Positions 24,032 to 33,157 of a stretch of 64,000 nt of DNA are shown here, in pieces (position 1 is the first letter of the stretch; every line of letters starts with the position of its first letter). The stretch comes from JAJAZB01 sp964244295. GTDB lineage: Bacteria; Bacteroidota; Bacteroidia; Cytophagales; Spirosomataceae. A program made the position numbers and the translations under genes. The stretch is from positions 1-64,000 of the forward strand of contig CAXTIG010000014.1 in the NCBI GenBank assembly GCA_964244295.1, in the 5' to 3' direction. Under the pieces are notes generated by a model that was given only the letters and a program-made list of their open reading frames with translations, made no database searches and had not been told where the DNA came from.

Positions 24032-26164
24032 GTGAAAAAAATCCTCCCCCTCCTGGCCCTGCTGTCCCTCAGCGCCAGCGTCCCGAAATCCCCACCCGCT
24101 GGTTGTGAAATTCTCTGGGACACCTACGGCGTGCCGCACCTTTTTGCCAAAACCAACGAAGGGTTGCTCTACGGCTACGGCTATGCGCAGGCCGAGGCCC
24201 ACGCCGATTTGATCCTGCGGCTCTACGGCCAGAGCCGGGGGCGCGGGGCGGAGTTTTTGGGCGAACCCTACGCCGAGGCCGACCGCTACGTGCTGCTCAA
24301 CTCGATTCCCGAACGGGCCAAAACCTGGTACGACGCGCAAAAACCAGACTTCAAAAAACTCCTCGACGCCTTCGCGCGGGGCATCAATGACTACGCGGGC
24401 AAACACCCCGGTCAGATTTCTGCCGCCGTGAAACCCTACCTGCCCGTCACGGGCGTAGACGTGCTGGCGCACTCGATGCGGGTGATTCACTACTCGTTCG
24501 TGGCTCCTTCGGCGGCGGCGCGGACGGCGGCGGCGCAACTTTCCGAACCGAACGGCTCCAACACCTGGGCCATTGCCCCGAAGCGCTCGGCCTCCGGCAA
24601 GGCGCTGCTGCTTACCAACCCGCACCTGCCCTGGCAGGATTACTACACGTACTTCGAGGCCCAACTCAGCGCGCCCGGTCTCGATGCCTACGGCATCACG
24701 CGGATTGGCTTTCCGGCGATGACCATGTTTTTTACCCCGGATTTTGCCACCGCCCAGACCGTCAACACCAACGACGGGCAGGATTTTTACGAACTGACCC
24801 TGCAAGACGGCGGCTACCGCTTCGACGGGCAGACGAAGGCGTTCTCAACGAAAAACAAGACGTTGAAAATCAAGCAAAAAGATGGGTCTTTGAAAGAAGA
24901 AATTCTGACCGTGAAAGAATCCGTCCACGGCCCGGTGGTGGCGGAGCGGGGCGGGAAAGCCGTGGCCATGCGCGTGGCGGGCCTCGACCAGCCGGGGATG
25001 CTGCAGCAGTACTGGGATTTGATGGGGGCCAAAAACCTGAAGGGCTTTCAGGCCGTGATGAGCCGCTTGCAGGTGCCCATGTTCACCTACAGCTACGCCG
25101 ACCGAGAGGGGCACATTCTCAATTTATTCAACGCCGAAGTGCCCCGGCGCAACGGGGCGGCAGGCGCTCCTGGCGATGCCAAAACCTGGAGTGGCGTCGT
25201 ACCGGGCGACAAGTCGGAGAATTTATGGAAAACTTACCTGCGTTACGATGAACTGCCGAAGGCCATCGACCCGCCCAGTGGCTGGCTGCAAAACTGCAAC
25301 GAATCGCCCTGGACGGTGACGTTTCCGATGCCCAACGACCCGAAGAATTTTCCGGCCTACCTCGCCCCGCCGCCGGGAATGTCATTTCGCACCCAACGCT
25401 CGGTGCGGATGCTGATGGAAGACGACAAGATTTCGCTCGACGAACTCATCCGCTACAAACATTCGACCCGGATGGAACTGGCCGACCGAATCCTGGACGA
25501 CCTGACGAACGCCGTTGAAACGGCTGAAAGTGCCGAAGCGAAACAAGCCCTGGCCGTGCTGAAAACCTGGGACCGCCAGTGCAACGCCGACAGCCGGGGC
25601 GCGGTGCTGTTCGAGGCCTTCGTGACCGAATGGGCCAAACCCGCCGGGGGCACCGGGCGGCTGGGCACCGCCTCGCCGCTCTTTGCCAAACCCTGGAACC
25701 CCGCCGACCCCATCAACACCCCCGACGGCATCGCCAAACCCGAAGCCGCCGTGAAGGCCCTCGAAACCGCCGCCCGACAGGTGAAAAAAGAACACGGTGC
25801 GCTCGACGTGGCCTGGGGCGCGGTGTACCGTTTCAAAATTCCCGCCCCCGACGGCAGCCTCACCGACGTACCCGCCAACGGCGGCCCCGGCCCGCTGGGT
25901 GTGTTTCGGGTGATGACGTTTACCTCCACCGGCCGGGCACTCGACAGCCCCATCCGGCCCTTCCACGGCGATACCTACGTGGCGGCCATCGAGATGAGCA
26001 ACCCGGTGAAAGCCCGCACACTCATCGGCTACGGCAACGCCTCCCAGCCCGGCAGCAGGCACCGCACCGACCAGTTGCCGCTGCTCCAAAAACAAGAACT
26101 CCGCCCCACATGGCGGACGCGGGCGGAGATTGAGAAGCACTTGGAGAAGCGGGAGGGGTTGTAG
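24032..26164 (+). CDS. penicillin acylase family (S45) protein
   Basis: A 710-residue Ntn-hydrolase of peptidase family S45. It is exported: GTG 24032 starts a signal peptide (MKKILPLLALLSLSASV). The alpha-subunit-like part begins ILWDTYGVPHLFA. The predicted nucleophile serine is in the sequence NGSNTWAI near residue 172, where self-cleavage would create the beta-subunit. NLFNAEVPRRNG, GWLQNCNESPW and DRQCNADSRGAVLFEAF follow. Such enzymes split amides including acyl-homoserine lactones; this substrate is a guess. The TTG at 23975 gives an N-terminus without a signal and was rejected. Confidence 0.9.
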   Translation: MKKILPLLALLSLSASVPKSPPAGCEILWDTYGVPHLFAKTNEGLLYGYGYAQAEAHADLILRLYGQSRGRGAEFLGEPYAEADRYVLLNSIPERAKTWYDAQKPDFKKLLDAFARGINDYAGKHPGQISAAVKPYLPVTGVDVLAHSMRVIHYSFVAPSAAARTAAAQLSEPNGSNTWAIAPKRSASGKALLLTNPHLPWQDYYTYFEAQLSAPGLDAYGITRIGFPAMTMFFTPDFATAQTVNTNDGQDFYELTLQDGGYRFDGQTKAFSTKNKTLKIKQKDGSLKEEILTVKESVHGPVVAERGGKAVAMRVAGLDQPGMLQQYWDLMGAKNLKGFQAVMSRLQVPMFTYSYADREGHILNLFNAEVPRRNGAAGAPGDAKTWSGVVPGDKSENLWKTYLRYDELPKAIDPPSGWLQNCNESPWTVTFPMPNDPKNFPAYLAPPPGMSFRTQRSVRMLMEDDKISLDELIRYKHSTRMELADRILDDLTNAVETAESAEAKQALAVLKTWDRQCNADSRGAVLFEAFVTEWAKPAGGTGRLGTASPLFAKPWNPADPINTPDGIAKPEAAVKALETAARQVKKEHGALDVAWGAVYRFKIPAPDGSLTDVPANGGPGPLGVFRVMTFTSTGRALDSPIRPFHGDTYVAAIEMSNPVKARTLIGYGNASQPGSRHRTDQLPLLQKQELRPTWRTRAEIEKHLEKREGL

Positions 26165-26174
26165 GAGAGAAAGG

Positions 26175-26306
26175 AAAAAAGGGGGTCACGCTGAGCGGAA
26201 CGGTCCGCCGCTGCGGTCGAAGCGCGTGCGGCTGGTCAGCGTTGGCCTACCGCACACGCTTCGACCGCAGCGGCGGACCGTTCCGCTCAGCGTGACCCCC
26301 TTTTTT
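26175..26306. repeat. GTCACGCTGAGC-family inverted repeat with conserved loop (family C)
   Basis: Long, nearly perfect arms starting with six A's and GGGGGTCACGCTGAGCGGAA and ending with their inverse plus six T's. The loop region GTGCGGCTGGTCAGCGTTGG is the same as in the repeat at 47819-47914. It lies between convergent genes and, with its A and T tracts, could end transcription in both directions. Confidence 0.92.
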
Positions 26307-26318
26307 CAAACCTAAACC

Positions 26319-27248
26319 TTACTCCACCACAATCCGCTTCACGGCCCCGTCAACCCCCTGGGTGACGGTGAGGAAGAAGGTGCCTTTGTCGGGCGATTTC
26401 TTCAAATCCACCTGCCCGACGTATTTTCCCGAAAAATCCTTCACCCGTTCGCGGGCCACTTCCTTGCCGGTGACGTCGGTGACGAGGATGGTCACGTCGC
26501 CTTTTTCGGGGGCCTGGAAACTCACGTTGAGGCGACCGTTGAAGGGCTGGTTGGGGTAGGCGCTGAGGGCCTTCACCGTGCGCGAGGAGGCGTTGCCTTC
26601 CGTCCAGGCCATGCCGGGCAGGGTACGGGTGTCGAGGTTGAAATTGAAGTTTTCGGGGCGCCAGTTTTGCTTGTACTCGCGCTCAAATTTCTGGCCCCAC
26701 TCTTTCATTTTTTCGGCGTTCCGCAGGCTCAGGTCCTTGATGCGGTCAGCGTTGTCGCGGCTCCAGCGTTCCATATCCCGGCCAAAACGCTCCATGTCGC
26801 GGTTGAAGTTGCGCATATCAAGTTGCACCGTTTTGTCGTCGTCACCGTAAATCCGTACGCGGGGCGCTTTGGGCGCTTTCGGGGCCTTCGGGGGTTTGGG
26901 CGGGGTGGGGCCGTCGTAATTGTAATTATAGTTGTCATTGCGGTCGTTGTTGTACTCGAACGCGTTGCCGCCGCCGCGTTGGGTAATCCGGACGCGGTTG
27001 CCGGTACCGGCGTTGACCGAGTCGAGGAAGGCATCGGCACTGGCCTGGTCGCTGAAGCTGCGGTCGTACACTTCGGTTTTGCCGTCGCGTTGTTTCTCGA
27101 CGTGTACCTTCGTGGTGCCGTTTTCACTCTGCACCTGCACCTTGCTACTGGTGCGCGACTTTTCGTCTTTTTCCTTTTTGGTTTGGGCCTGGCTCGCGCC
27201 GACGGCCAGCGTCAGCAACAGAGCGGGAAGTAGAATGCGTTTTCTCAT
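26319..27248 (-). CDS. T9SS cargo protein, unknown function
   Basis: A 309-residue exported protein. ATG 27248 gives a signal peptide (MRKRILLPALLLTLAVGASQ). The middle is low in complexity: a Lys/Glu-rich section, an Asn/Asp/Tyr stretch (NDRNDNYNYNYDG), a PPKPPKAPKAPKAP run, and a region of repeated RDMERF/RDMERW. The last 80 residues resemble a T9SS type A sorting domain: ALSAYPNQPFNGRLNVSF, VTILVTDVTGKEV, then GTFFLTVTQG and KRIVVE. The protein should thus be exported by the T9SS and processed by PorU, encoded at 49340. No enzymatic domain is recognised. Confidence 0.85.
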   Translation of the reverse strand: MRKRILLPALLLTLAVGASQAQTKKEKDEKSRTSSKVQVQSENGTTKVHVEKQRDGKTEVYDRSFSDQASADAFLDSVNAGTGNRVRITQRGGGNAFEYNNDRNDNYNYNYDGPTPPKPPKAPKAPKAPRVRIYGDDDKTVQLDMRNFNRDMERFGRDMERWSRDNADRIKDLSLRNAEKMKEWGQKFEREYKQNWRPENFNFNLDTRTLPGMAWTEGNASSRTVKALSAYPNQPFNGRLNVSFQAPEKGDVTILVTDVTGKEVARERVKDFSGKYVGQVDLKKSPDKGTFFLTVTQGVDGAVKRIVVE

Positions 27249-27388
27249 GGTTATTTCAAACGGTTGGTTGTCAAAAGTACGCCAAAGACAGCGCCGTTGT
27301 TTCGGCGTTGCACCGAAGGGCATTAAATTCTTTGGGGCCGTTAATAGTTGTTAATTTGGGAGCCGTAAAGCGAATCGGAGCGTTAGCT

Positions 27389-27425
27389 GTCTGAACCGTG
27401 CGACGGACCGTCGCACGGTTCAGAC
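27389..27425. repeat. perfect palindrome GTCTGAACCGTGCGA
   Basis: GTCTGAACCGTGCGA and its reverse complement flank CGGACCG. It ends 13 bases before the histidine kinase ATG. A piece of the same sequence occurs in the ileS duplication (4801-4816) and another near 1011-1023. Confidence 0.85.
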
Positions 27426-27438
27426 CAAATTACCAACC

Positions 27439-29325
27439 ATGACCAAACTTCGCATTCAATGGATCATCGGCGCGATGACGCTGGCCCTGTTGGGTCTGGC
27501 GGCGTTCCAGTTCTATTGGATTCGTGAAACGCTCCAGGCCAAGCAGGAGCAATTCGATGCGTCGGTGTCGGAGGCCCTTCAGGCGGTGGTGCGCAAAATG
27601 GAGAAGCAGGAAATCGCCTTTTTGACCAACCGCAAACTCGCCGCCGAAGCCCAGAAGCAACGCCTGCTGGCGATTGGCAAACCGGGTACTGTTTCACCAA
27701 AACCCGCTGCCGTTCCGCCGGTTCGCCGCCCGACTCCGCAGCGGCGGGTGGCCCGTTCGTCACCCCATCCGAAGGCCGTTGTTCCCGCCCTGACGACCTC
27801 GGTGCCCGTCTGGGAACAACCCCAGCGGCGCACCATGCCAACCGACGCCTATTTTCACGAACTCACCATTTTGCCCAACGGCCAGGTGCAGATTATTGAA
27901 GAATACATCCGTCACGACCGCTCGATCAGCGAGCAGGTCGAGGAAATGGCCCGCAGTCGCCAGGTCGCCGACCGACAGTACAACGACCTGGTTTTTAAAG
28001 CCCGCCCCCGCAAAGCCCGCGCCGCCCAGGAGCGCCGCGACTCGCTGGGGCAGGTGCTGGCCGCCCAGTTGGAAGGCCAGTCGGCTCGCCGCGTGACTCG
28101 CCGTCCCAACGTCGCTCCCGTTCGGAAGGCCCCGGTCAAAGCGCCCATTTCCAAACCCACCAGCCTGAGCGGATTGAAGGCACAATTTCAGCAGCAATCG
28201 CCCGAACACCAGTCGGAACTGCTCAAGGACGTTTTCTACGACCTGGTCTTCAAACAACGCAACGTGGCCGACCGCATCGACCGCTTCCTGCTCGACTCGC
28301 TGCTAAAAGACGAAGTGGACAGCCGGGGCATTCACATCCCCTTCGAGTACGGCGTACAAACTGCTGAAAATAAGGGCCAGTTGCTGTTTACCTCCAGCCC
28401 CGGCTACCGCGAAGACCGCCTGCTGGTGGATGGCTACAAGGCCAGTCTGTTTCCCAACGACCTGTTCAGTGGGGGCAATTTTCTGTACCTTTTCTTCCCC
28501 GACCAGAAAGGCTACATCGTGCGCCAACTCTGGGTTACGTTTGCCAGTGGGCTGGTGCTGATGCTCATCGTGGTGGGTTGTTTTTACGTGGCGATGCGGA
28601 CGATTATCGAGCAAAAGAAAATCTCGGACATTAAAAACGACTTCATCAACAACATGACGCACGAGTTTAAAACGCCCGTTTCGACCATCTCGCTGGCCAC
28701 GCAGATGCTCCAGGACGGCGACGTGAGCGCCAACCCCTCGATGCGCAGCCGTTACCTGGGCATTATTCAGGACGAAAACCGGCGGCTGGGTCAGCAGGTG
28801 GAGAAGGTACTCCAGGCCGCGTTGCTCGACCGGGGCGAGGTGAAAATCAAGCGCAGCGACGTAAACCTGCACGACATCATCGAGCGCGTGGCGCTCAACA
28901 TCAGTCCGCAAATCGAAGCCCGGCAGGGTACGCTCGACATCGAACTCCACGCCGACCATCCCGACTTGAAAGCCGACGAAGTTCACCTGACCAACCTGGT
29001 GTTCAACCTTCTCGACAACGCCAACAAGTACTCGCCCGAACACCCGGCCATCACCATCCACACGGAAGATGCGACGGGTGAAGACGGCCAGCCCGGCCTG
29101 CGTCTGCGCATCAGCGACCAGGGCCGGGGCATGAACCGCGAGCAGGTGGCCCGGATTTTTGAGAAATTCTACCGCGTCCCCACCGGCAACCTCCACGACG
29201 TGAAGGGCTTCGGCTTAGGCTTGAGCTACGTCAAAACGATGGTCGAAGCCCACGGCGGCCAGGTCAGCGTCGAAAGCCAGCCCGGCAAGGGGAGCGCGTT
29301 TGAAGTGTTTCTGCCGAAAAATTGA
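27439..29325 (+). CDS. sensor histidine kinase
   Basis: A 628-residue membrane histidine kinase. TM1 is at residues 9-28 and TM2 near 360-385, enclosing a periplasmic region of about 330 residues, which is long. Part of that region is Pro/Arg-rich (about residues 75-115). The phosphoacceptor is His408 in MTHEFKTPVS. The ATPase domain shows the N box NLLDNANKY, DQGRGM (G1) and GFGLGLSYVK (G2). It signals to the response regulator at 29423; the pair resembles the RprX/RprY type. The stimulus is not known. No HAMP or PAS domain is evident. Confidence 0.93.
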   Translation: MTKLRIQWIIGAMTLALLGLAAFQFYWIRETLQAKQEQFDASVSEALQAVVRKMEKQEIAFLTNRKLAAEAQKQRLLAIGKPGTVSPKPAAVPPVRRPTPQRRVARSSPHPKAVVPALTTSVPVWEQPQRRTMPTDAYFHELTILPNGQVQIIEEYIRHDRSISEQVEEMARSRQVADRQYNDLVFKARPRKARAAQERRDSLGQVLAAQLEGQSARRVTRRPNVAPVRKAPVKAPISKPTSLSGLKAQFQQQSPEHQSELLKDVFYDLVFKQRNVADRIDRFLLDSLLKDEVDSRGIHIPFEYGVQTAENKGQLLFTSSPGYREDRLLVDGYKASLFPNDLFSGGNFLYLFFPDQKGYIVRQLWVTFASGLVLMLIVVGCFYVAMRTIIEQKKISDIKNDFINNMTHEFKTPVSTISLATQMLQDGDVSANPSMRSRYLGIIQDENRRLGQQVEKVLQAALLDRGEVKIKRSDVNLHDIIERVALNISPQIEARQGTLDIELHADHPDLKADEVHLTNLVFNLLDNANKYSPEHPAITIHTEDATGEDGQPGLRLRISDQGRGMNREQVARIFEKFYRVPTGNLHDVKGFGLGLSYVKTMVEAHGGQVSVESQPGKGSAFEVFLPKN

Positions 29326-29422
29326 GCGTTCCGTGCGAAGCCCCGCGCCCTCCCTCCGACGCTGGCAACCCGGTAGAGGCGTTGCCAATTCGTAATTCAC
29401 AATTCGTAACTCGTAATTCACC

Positions 29423-30115
29423 ATGTCCCGCATCCTCCTCGCCGAAGACGACCCCAACCTGGGCAGCCTGCTCCAGGAATACCTCACGCTGAAAGGCTTC
29501 GAGGCCGACCTCACCCGCGACGGCAACGAAGCGCTCGATTTTTTCGTGAAACAGCCCTATGACCTCTGCATTTTCGACGTGATGATGCCTAAAAAAGACG
29601 GGTTTACCCTGGCGAAGGAAGTCCGCATGGCCGATGCCGACGTACCGATTATTTTCCTGACGGCCAAAGCCATGAAGGAAGACACGTTGCAAGGGTTCCG
29701 GGTCGGGGCCGACGATTACCTGACCAAGCCCTTCAGCATGGAAGAACTCCTGGCCCGGATGAAGGCCGTGCTGCGCCGCAGTCAGGTGCCCGGCAACGGC
29801 GCTCCCGCCCCCCGGCAGCCGGAGGTGTTCACCATCAGCAGCTACATCTTCGACGCCGACCGGCAAACGCTCACCAACGGCGTGGAGAACTTCAAACTCA
29901 CGGGCCGGGAATCGGAACTGCTCAAGTTGTTTGCCCAGCACCTCAACCAGCCCCTCAGCCGGAGCTACGCGCTGAAGGCCATTTGGGGCGACGACAGCTA
30001 CTTCAACGCCCGCTCGATGGACGTCTACATCACCAAACTCCGCAAGTACCTCCGCCACGATGCCAACATTCAAATCCTGAATATGCACGGGGAAGGTTTC
30101 AAGATGATGGCGTAG
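29423..30115 (+). CDS. OmpR-type response regulator
   Basis: A 230-residue response regulator. Receiver domain at residues 1-120: the acidic pocket is AEDD near residue 8, the phosphorylation site is Asp52 in FDVMMPKKDG, and FLTAK with Lys gives the switch residues. The winged-helix DNA-binding domain (residues 135-230) ends ARSMDVYITKLRKYL. It is the partner of the kinase 97 bases upstream. The gap between them holds short AATTCGTAATTC direct repeats. Confidence 0.95.
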   Translation: MSRILLAEDDPNLGSLLQEYLTLKGFEADLTRDGNEALDFFVKQPYDLCIFDVMMPKKDGFTLAKEVRMADADVPIIFLTAKAMKEDTLQGFRVGADDYLTKPFSMEELLARMKAVLRRSQVPGNGAPAPRQPEVFTISSYIFDADRQTLTNGVENFKLTGRESELLKLFAQHLNQPLSRSYALKAIWGDDSYFNARSMDVYITKLRKYLRHDANIQILNMHGEGFKMMA

Positions 30116-30129
30116 ATTTGGGTTCAGAA

Positions 30130-30196
30130 ATAAGAAGTGAGAAACAGGAGACAAGACGCCTGCGCTTTTCTTGTCTCCTGTTTCTCACTTCTTGTT
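30130..30196. repeat. 'AGAAGTGAGAAACAGGAGACAAGA' type inverted repeat (family E)
   Basis: AAGAAGTGAGAAACAGGAGA and CAAGA are matched exactly in inverse order after a loop of about 15 bases. It separates the response regulator from hemB and supplies most of the false upstream reading frame of hemB. Similar purine-rich palindromes lie at 32657-32758 and 8371-8460. Confidence 0.85.
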
Positions 30197-30214
30197 TCTT
30201 GTTTCTTGAATTCC

Positions 30215-31213
30215 ATGCCCACCTCCCTCACCCGCCGCCCGCGCCGCTTGCGCCAGTCGTCCGCCGTGCGGGCGCTGGTTGAAGAAACCACGCTGAGCGT
30301 CAACGATTTTATTTACCCGATGTTCGTCGTGGAAGGCCAGCACGTGACGAGCGAAGTGGCCTCCATGCCCGGCATTTTCCGCTACTCGCTCGATCGGCTG
30401 CTCGACGAACTCGCCCTCGTGACCGACCTGGGCATCAAAGCCATCGACCTGTTTCCCAATTACCCCGAAAGCAAAAAAGACAAAACCGCCAGCGAAAGTC
30501 ACCGCGAGGGGACGTTTTACCTCGAAGCCATCCAGGCGGTGAAGTCGAAATTTCCGCAGCTCCTCGTGATGACCGACGTGGCGATGGATCCCTACAGCAG
30601 CGACGGCCACGACGGCTTGGTGGCCGAGGCCCGCGACGGGTCGCTGGAAATTCTGAACGACGAAACGCTCGAAATTCTGGGTAAAATGTCAGTCGCCCAG
30701 GCCCAGGCGGGAGCCGATTTCATCGGGCCGTCGGACATGATGGACGGGCGCGTAGCGTACCTCCGCCGCACCCTCGACGCGGCGGGTTTTCCGAAAGTGG
30801 GCATCATTTCGTACACGGCCAAGTACGCCTCGGCCTTCTACGGCCCCTTCCGCGACGCGCTCGATTCGGCCCCGAAGTTTGGCGACAAAAAAACCTACCA
30901 GATGAATCCCGCCAACGCCCGCGAGGCGCTGGTAGAGGCCGAACTCGACTACGCCGAAGGCGCGGATATACTCATGGTGAAACCCGCCCTGGCCTACCTC
31001 GACATCATCAAATCCCTGCACGACCGGTTCGACCTTCCCATCGCGGCCTACAACGTGTCGGGAGAATATTCGATGGTGAAAGCCGCCGCCGAGCGCGGCT
31101 GGCTTGACCCCACGCGGGGAATGCTCGAAGTGCTCACGTCCATCAAACGCGCCGGAGCCAGCGTGATTCTGAGTTACTTCGCGAAGGAATTTGCGCTTTT
31201 GAAAACCCACTAG
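30215..31213 (+). CDS. hemB: delta-aminolevulinic acid dehydratase (porphobilinogen synthase)
   Basis: Condenses two 5-aminolevulinate molecules to porphobilinogen, the second common step of tetrapyrrole synthesis. The 332-residue length is standard. I chose ATG 30215 (MPTSLTRRPRRLRQ) because the frame upstream is repeat DNA. The Schiff-base lysines lie in SYTAKYASAFYGPF and LMVKPALAYLD. The metal-site region reads DVAMDPYSSDGHDG, which lacks the three cysteines of zinc-type enzymes and matches the Cys-free magnesium type, as in Pseudomonas. No other heme genes adjoin it. A hairpin at 31213-31254 may end its transcript. Confidence 0.96.
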   Translation: MPTSLTRRPRRLRQSSAVRALVEETTLSVNDFIYPMFVVEGQHVTSEVASMPGIFRYSLDRLLDELALVTDLGIKAIDLFPNYPESKKDKTASESHREGTFYLEAIQAVKSKFPQLLVMTDVAMDPYSSDGHDGLVAEARDGSLEILNDETLEILGKMSVAQAQAGADFIGPSDMMDGRVAYLRRTLDAAGFPKVGIISYTAKYASAFYGPFRDALDSAPKFGDKKTYQMNPANAREALVEAELDYAEGADILMVKPALAYLDIIKSLHDRFDLPIAAYNVSGEYSMVKAAAERGWLDPTRGMLEVLTSIKRAGASVILSYFAKEFALLKTH

Positions 31214-31254
31214 CTGCCAGCCGTGAAAAGCCCGTGCGTGGAGCGGCTGGCAGC
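31213..31254 (+). terminator. hairpin after hemB
   Basis: GCTGCCAGCCG pairs with CGGCTGGCAGC around a 20-base loop. There is no T tract, so its terminator role is tentative; it overlaps the hemB stop. Confidence 0.4.
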
Positions 31255-31324
31255 GTAGTCAACCCACCAAGCACTGCGACCGGCAGCGAAATTAATCCGC
31301 CTGACCCCACCAATCTCCCTACGT

Positions 31325-32659
31325 GTGTCCACGCTCCTCATTCTCAACGCCACGCTCGTCAACGAAGGCCAACTTTTCGAGGCTGATTTGCTGGTAAAAA
31401 ATGGCTTCATCGACCAAATCGGCAGCGACCTTTCGGGCAAAACCGCCGATCAGGTTATCGACGCCAGCGGTTTACACTTGCTACCGGGTGTCATCGACGA
31501 CCAGGTGCATTTCCGCGAACCCGGCCTGACCCACAAGGCGACCATCGCCACCGAAGCCCGCGCCGCCGTGGCCGGGGGCGTGACGAGTTTCATGGAAATG
31601 CCCAACACGGTGCCCAACGCCCTAACCCAGGAATTGCTCGAAGACAAGTACGCCATCGCCGCCCGGACTTCGCTGGCGAACTACTCGTTTTACATGGGCG
31701 CTTCCAACGACAACCTCGGCGAGGTACTCCGCACCGACCCGACCACCGTTTGCGGCGTGAAAATCTTCATGGGTTCTTCGACGGGAAATATGCTGGTCGA
31801 CCACCCTGGCACGCTCGAAAACCTGTTCAGCCAGGTGCCGATGCTGATGGCCACGCACTGTGAAGACGAGGCCACCATCCGTGCCAACGCCGAAGCCTAC
31901 CGGCAGCGGTACGGCGACGACCCACCCGCCCGCATTCACTCCGAAATCCGTTCGGTGGAGGCCTGTTTGAAATCGAGTTCGTTTGCGGTGGAACTGGCGC
32001 GGAAACACGACACCCGCCTGCACATTCTCCACATCAGCACCGCCGAAGAAACGGCGCTTTTCCAGCCCGGCCCGGTGCGCGACAAACGCATCACGGCGGA
32101 AGTCTGCGTTCACCACCTCTGGTTCGAGGCCACCGATTACGAGCGGTTGGGCAATCAAATCAAGTGCAACCCGGCCATCAAGGAAACCCGGCACCGGGAG
32201 GCGCTTTTCCAGGCGCTGCTCGATGACCGCCTCGACGTCATCGCTACCGACCACGCCCCCCACACCTGGGCCGAAAAACAGCAGCCGTACTGGCAAGCCC
32301 CTTCAGGGTTGCCGCTGGTACAACACCCGTTGCTGCTAATGCTCGAATTTTACCGACAAGGGAAAATTTCACTCGAAAAAGTCGTCCAAAAAATGGCCCA
32401 CGCCCCCACCGAGTGTTTCCAAATCAGCCGACGTGGCTACCTGCGCGAGGGCTACTGGGCGGATTTGGTGTTGGTGGACTTAGCCGCCAAAACGACGGTT
32501 TCCAAAAAAAATATTGAATACCAGTGCGGCTGGTCGCCGCTGGAAGGGCAACCGTTTCACTCGGCGGTGACGCACACCGTGGTGTCGGGGCACTTAGCGT
32601 ATGCGAGGGGGAATTTTGATGAGAGCCGCAAAGGGCAGCGGCTGGGGTTCTTTTTATGA
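31325..32659 (+). CDS. pyrC: dihydroorotase
   Basis: Cyclises carbamoyl aspartate to dihydroorotate in pyrimidine synthesis. The 444-residue protein is a class I (amidohydrolase) type. Metal ligands appear in order: DDQVHFREPG (His-x-Phe-Arg form of HxH), the lysine in GVKIFMGSSTGN, ATHCEDE, LHILHIST, and ATDHAPH with the catalytic Asp. The strong conservation of these sites argues for a true dihydroorotase rather than an allantoinase or hydantoinase, although the subfamilies are close. The start is GTG 31325; an in-frame ATG is not available near the conserved N-terminus. No other pyr genes are nearby. Confidence 0.93.
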   Translation: MSTLLILNATLVNEGQLFEADLLVKNGFIDQIGSDLSGKTADQVIDASGLHLLPGVIDDQVHFREPGLTHKATIATEARAAVAGGVTSFMEMPNTVPNALTQELLEDKYAIAARTSLANYSFYMGASNDNLGEVLRTDPTTVCGVKIFMGSSTGNMLVDHPGTLENLFSQVPMLMATHCEDEATIRANAEAYRQRYGDDPPARIHSEIRSVEACLKSSSFAVELARKHDTRLHILHISTAEETALFQPGPVRDKRITAEVCVHHLWFEATDYERLGNQIKCNPAIKETRHREALFQALLDDRLDVIATDHAPHTWAEKQQPYWQAPSGLPLVQHPLLLMLEFYRQGKISLEKVVQKMAHAPTECFQISRRGYLREGYWADLVLVDLAAKTTVSKKNIEYQCGWSPLEGQPFHSAVTHTVVSGHLAYARGNFDESRKGQRLGFFL

Positions 32660-32758
32660 AACAAGAGACAAGAAGCAGGAGACAAGAAGCAGGAGACAGG
32701 AAAATTCAGGGTCTTGTCTCCTGCTTCTTGTCTCCTGCTTCTTGTCTCTTGTTTCATA
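32657..32758. repeat. 'GAGACAAGAAGCAGGAGACA' inverted repeat (family E)
   Basis: TATGAAACAAGAGACAAGAAG with internal repeats is mirrored by the inverse sequence down to TTTCATA. It begins in the last codon of pyrC, whose stop codon therefore lies in the repeat. Confidence 0.85.
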
Positions 32759-32790
32759 AAAAAAACCTCCCGGCTTGCAATCGGGAGGTT
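32758..32790 (-). terminator. intrinsic terminator of the small gene 32838-33065
   Basis: On the minus strand AACCTCCCG pairs with CGGGAGGTT and is followed by a run of eight T's. It lies 48 bases beyond the stop of the small gene. Confidence 0.8.
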
Positions 32791-32837
32791 TCTCAAACGC
32801 TTAAACACACAGAATTAACAAACAGGGGTACTCAAAA

Positions 32838-33065
32838 TCAACCGAGGGCTGTTTGGAAACGACGGAACCCCACCGTAGCGAAGCAGCGACGCAGGATGCG
32901 CCGATACACGTTGCCAAACTGCTCGTAACACCAGGCCTGAAGGGATTTTACTTCTTCAGGAACCAACATGTGGATGGCTTTTTTCAACTCTTTCTCGAAA
33001 AGCTTAGCATCAAAACTTACTTTTTGTAGGATAACTTTGAGGTACTCGAGCAGGGTAAGGGCCAT
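32838..33065 (-). CDS. small conserved-looking protein of unknown function
   Basis: A 75-residue mostly helical protein starting at ATG 33065 (MALTLLEYLKVILQKVSFDA). A TTG two codons upstream is also possible. The first half reads like an amphipathic helical hairpin (KLFEKELKKAIHMLVPEEVKSL), then a Trp-Cys-containing segment and an Arg-rich tail. A perfect TACGTTTG -7 box lies upstream at 33136-33143 on the same strand, and a clear terminator follows, so it is a real monocistronic gene. I do not recognise a named domain. Confidence 0.75.
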   Translation of the reverse strand: MALTLLEYLKVILQKVSFDAKLFEKELKKAIHMLVPEEVKSLQAWCYEQFGNVYRRILRRCFATVGFRRFQTALG

Positions 33066-33135
33066 GTTCAAGAGGGTTTAGGTGTGGTCGGAATAAACGT
33101 CGGCGGATTGGCCCGGTCACATTCGGCGTGCTTGG

Positions 33136-33143
33136 CAAACGTA
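33136..33143 (-). promoter_or_regulatory. -7 box for the small gene 32838-33065
   Basis: The minus strand reads TACGTTTG, an exact TAnnTTTG match, about 70 bases before the ATG at 33065. No clear TTG was found 19 bases further upstream. Confidence 0.5.
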
Positions 33144-33157
33144 GTACCGGAGAAACG

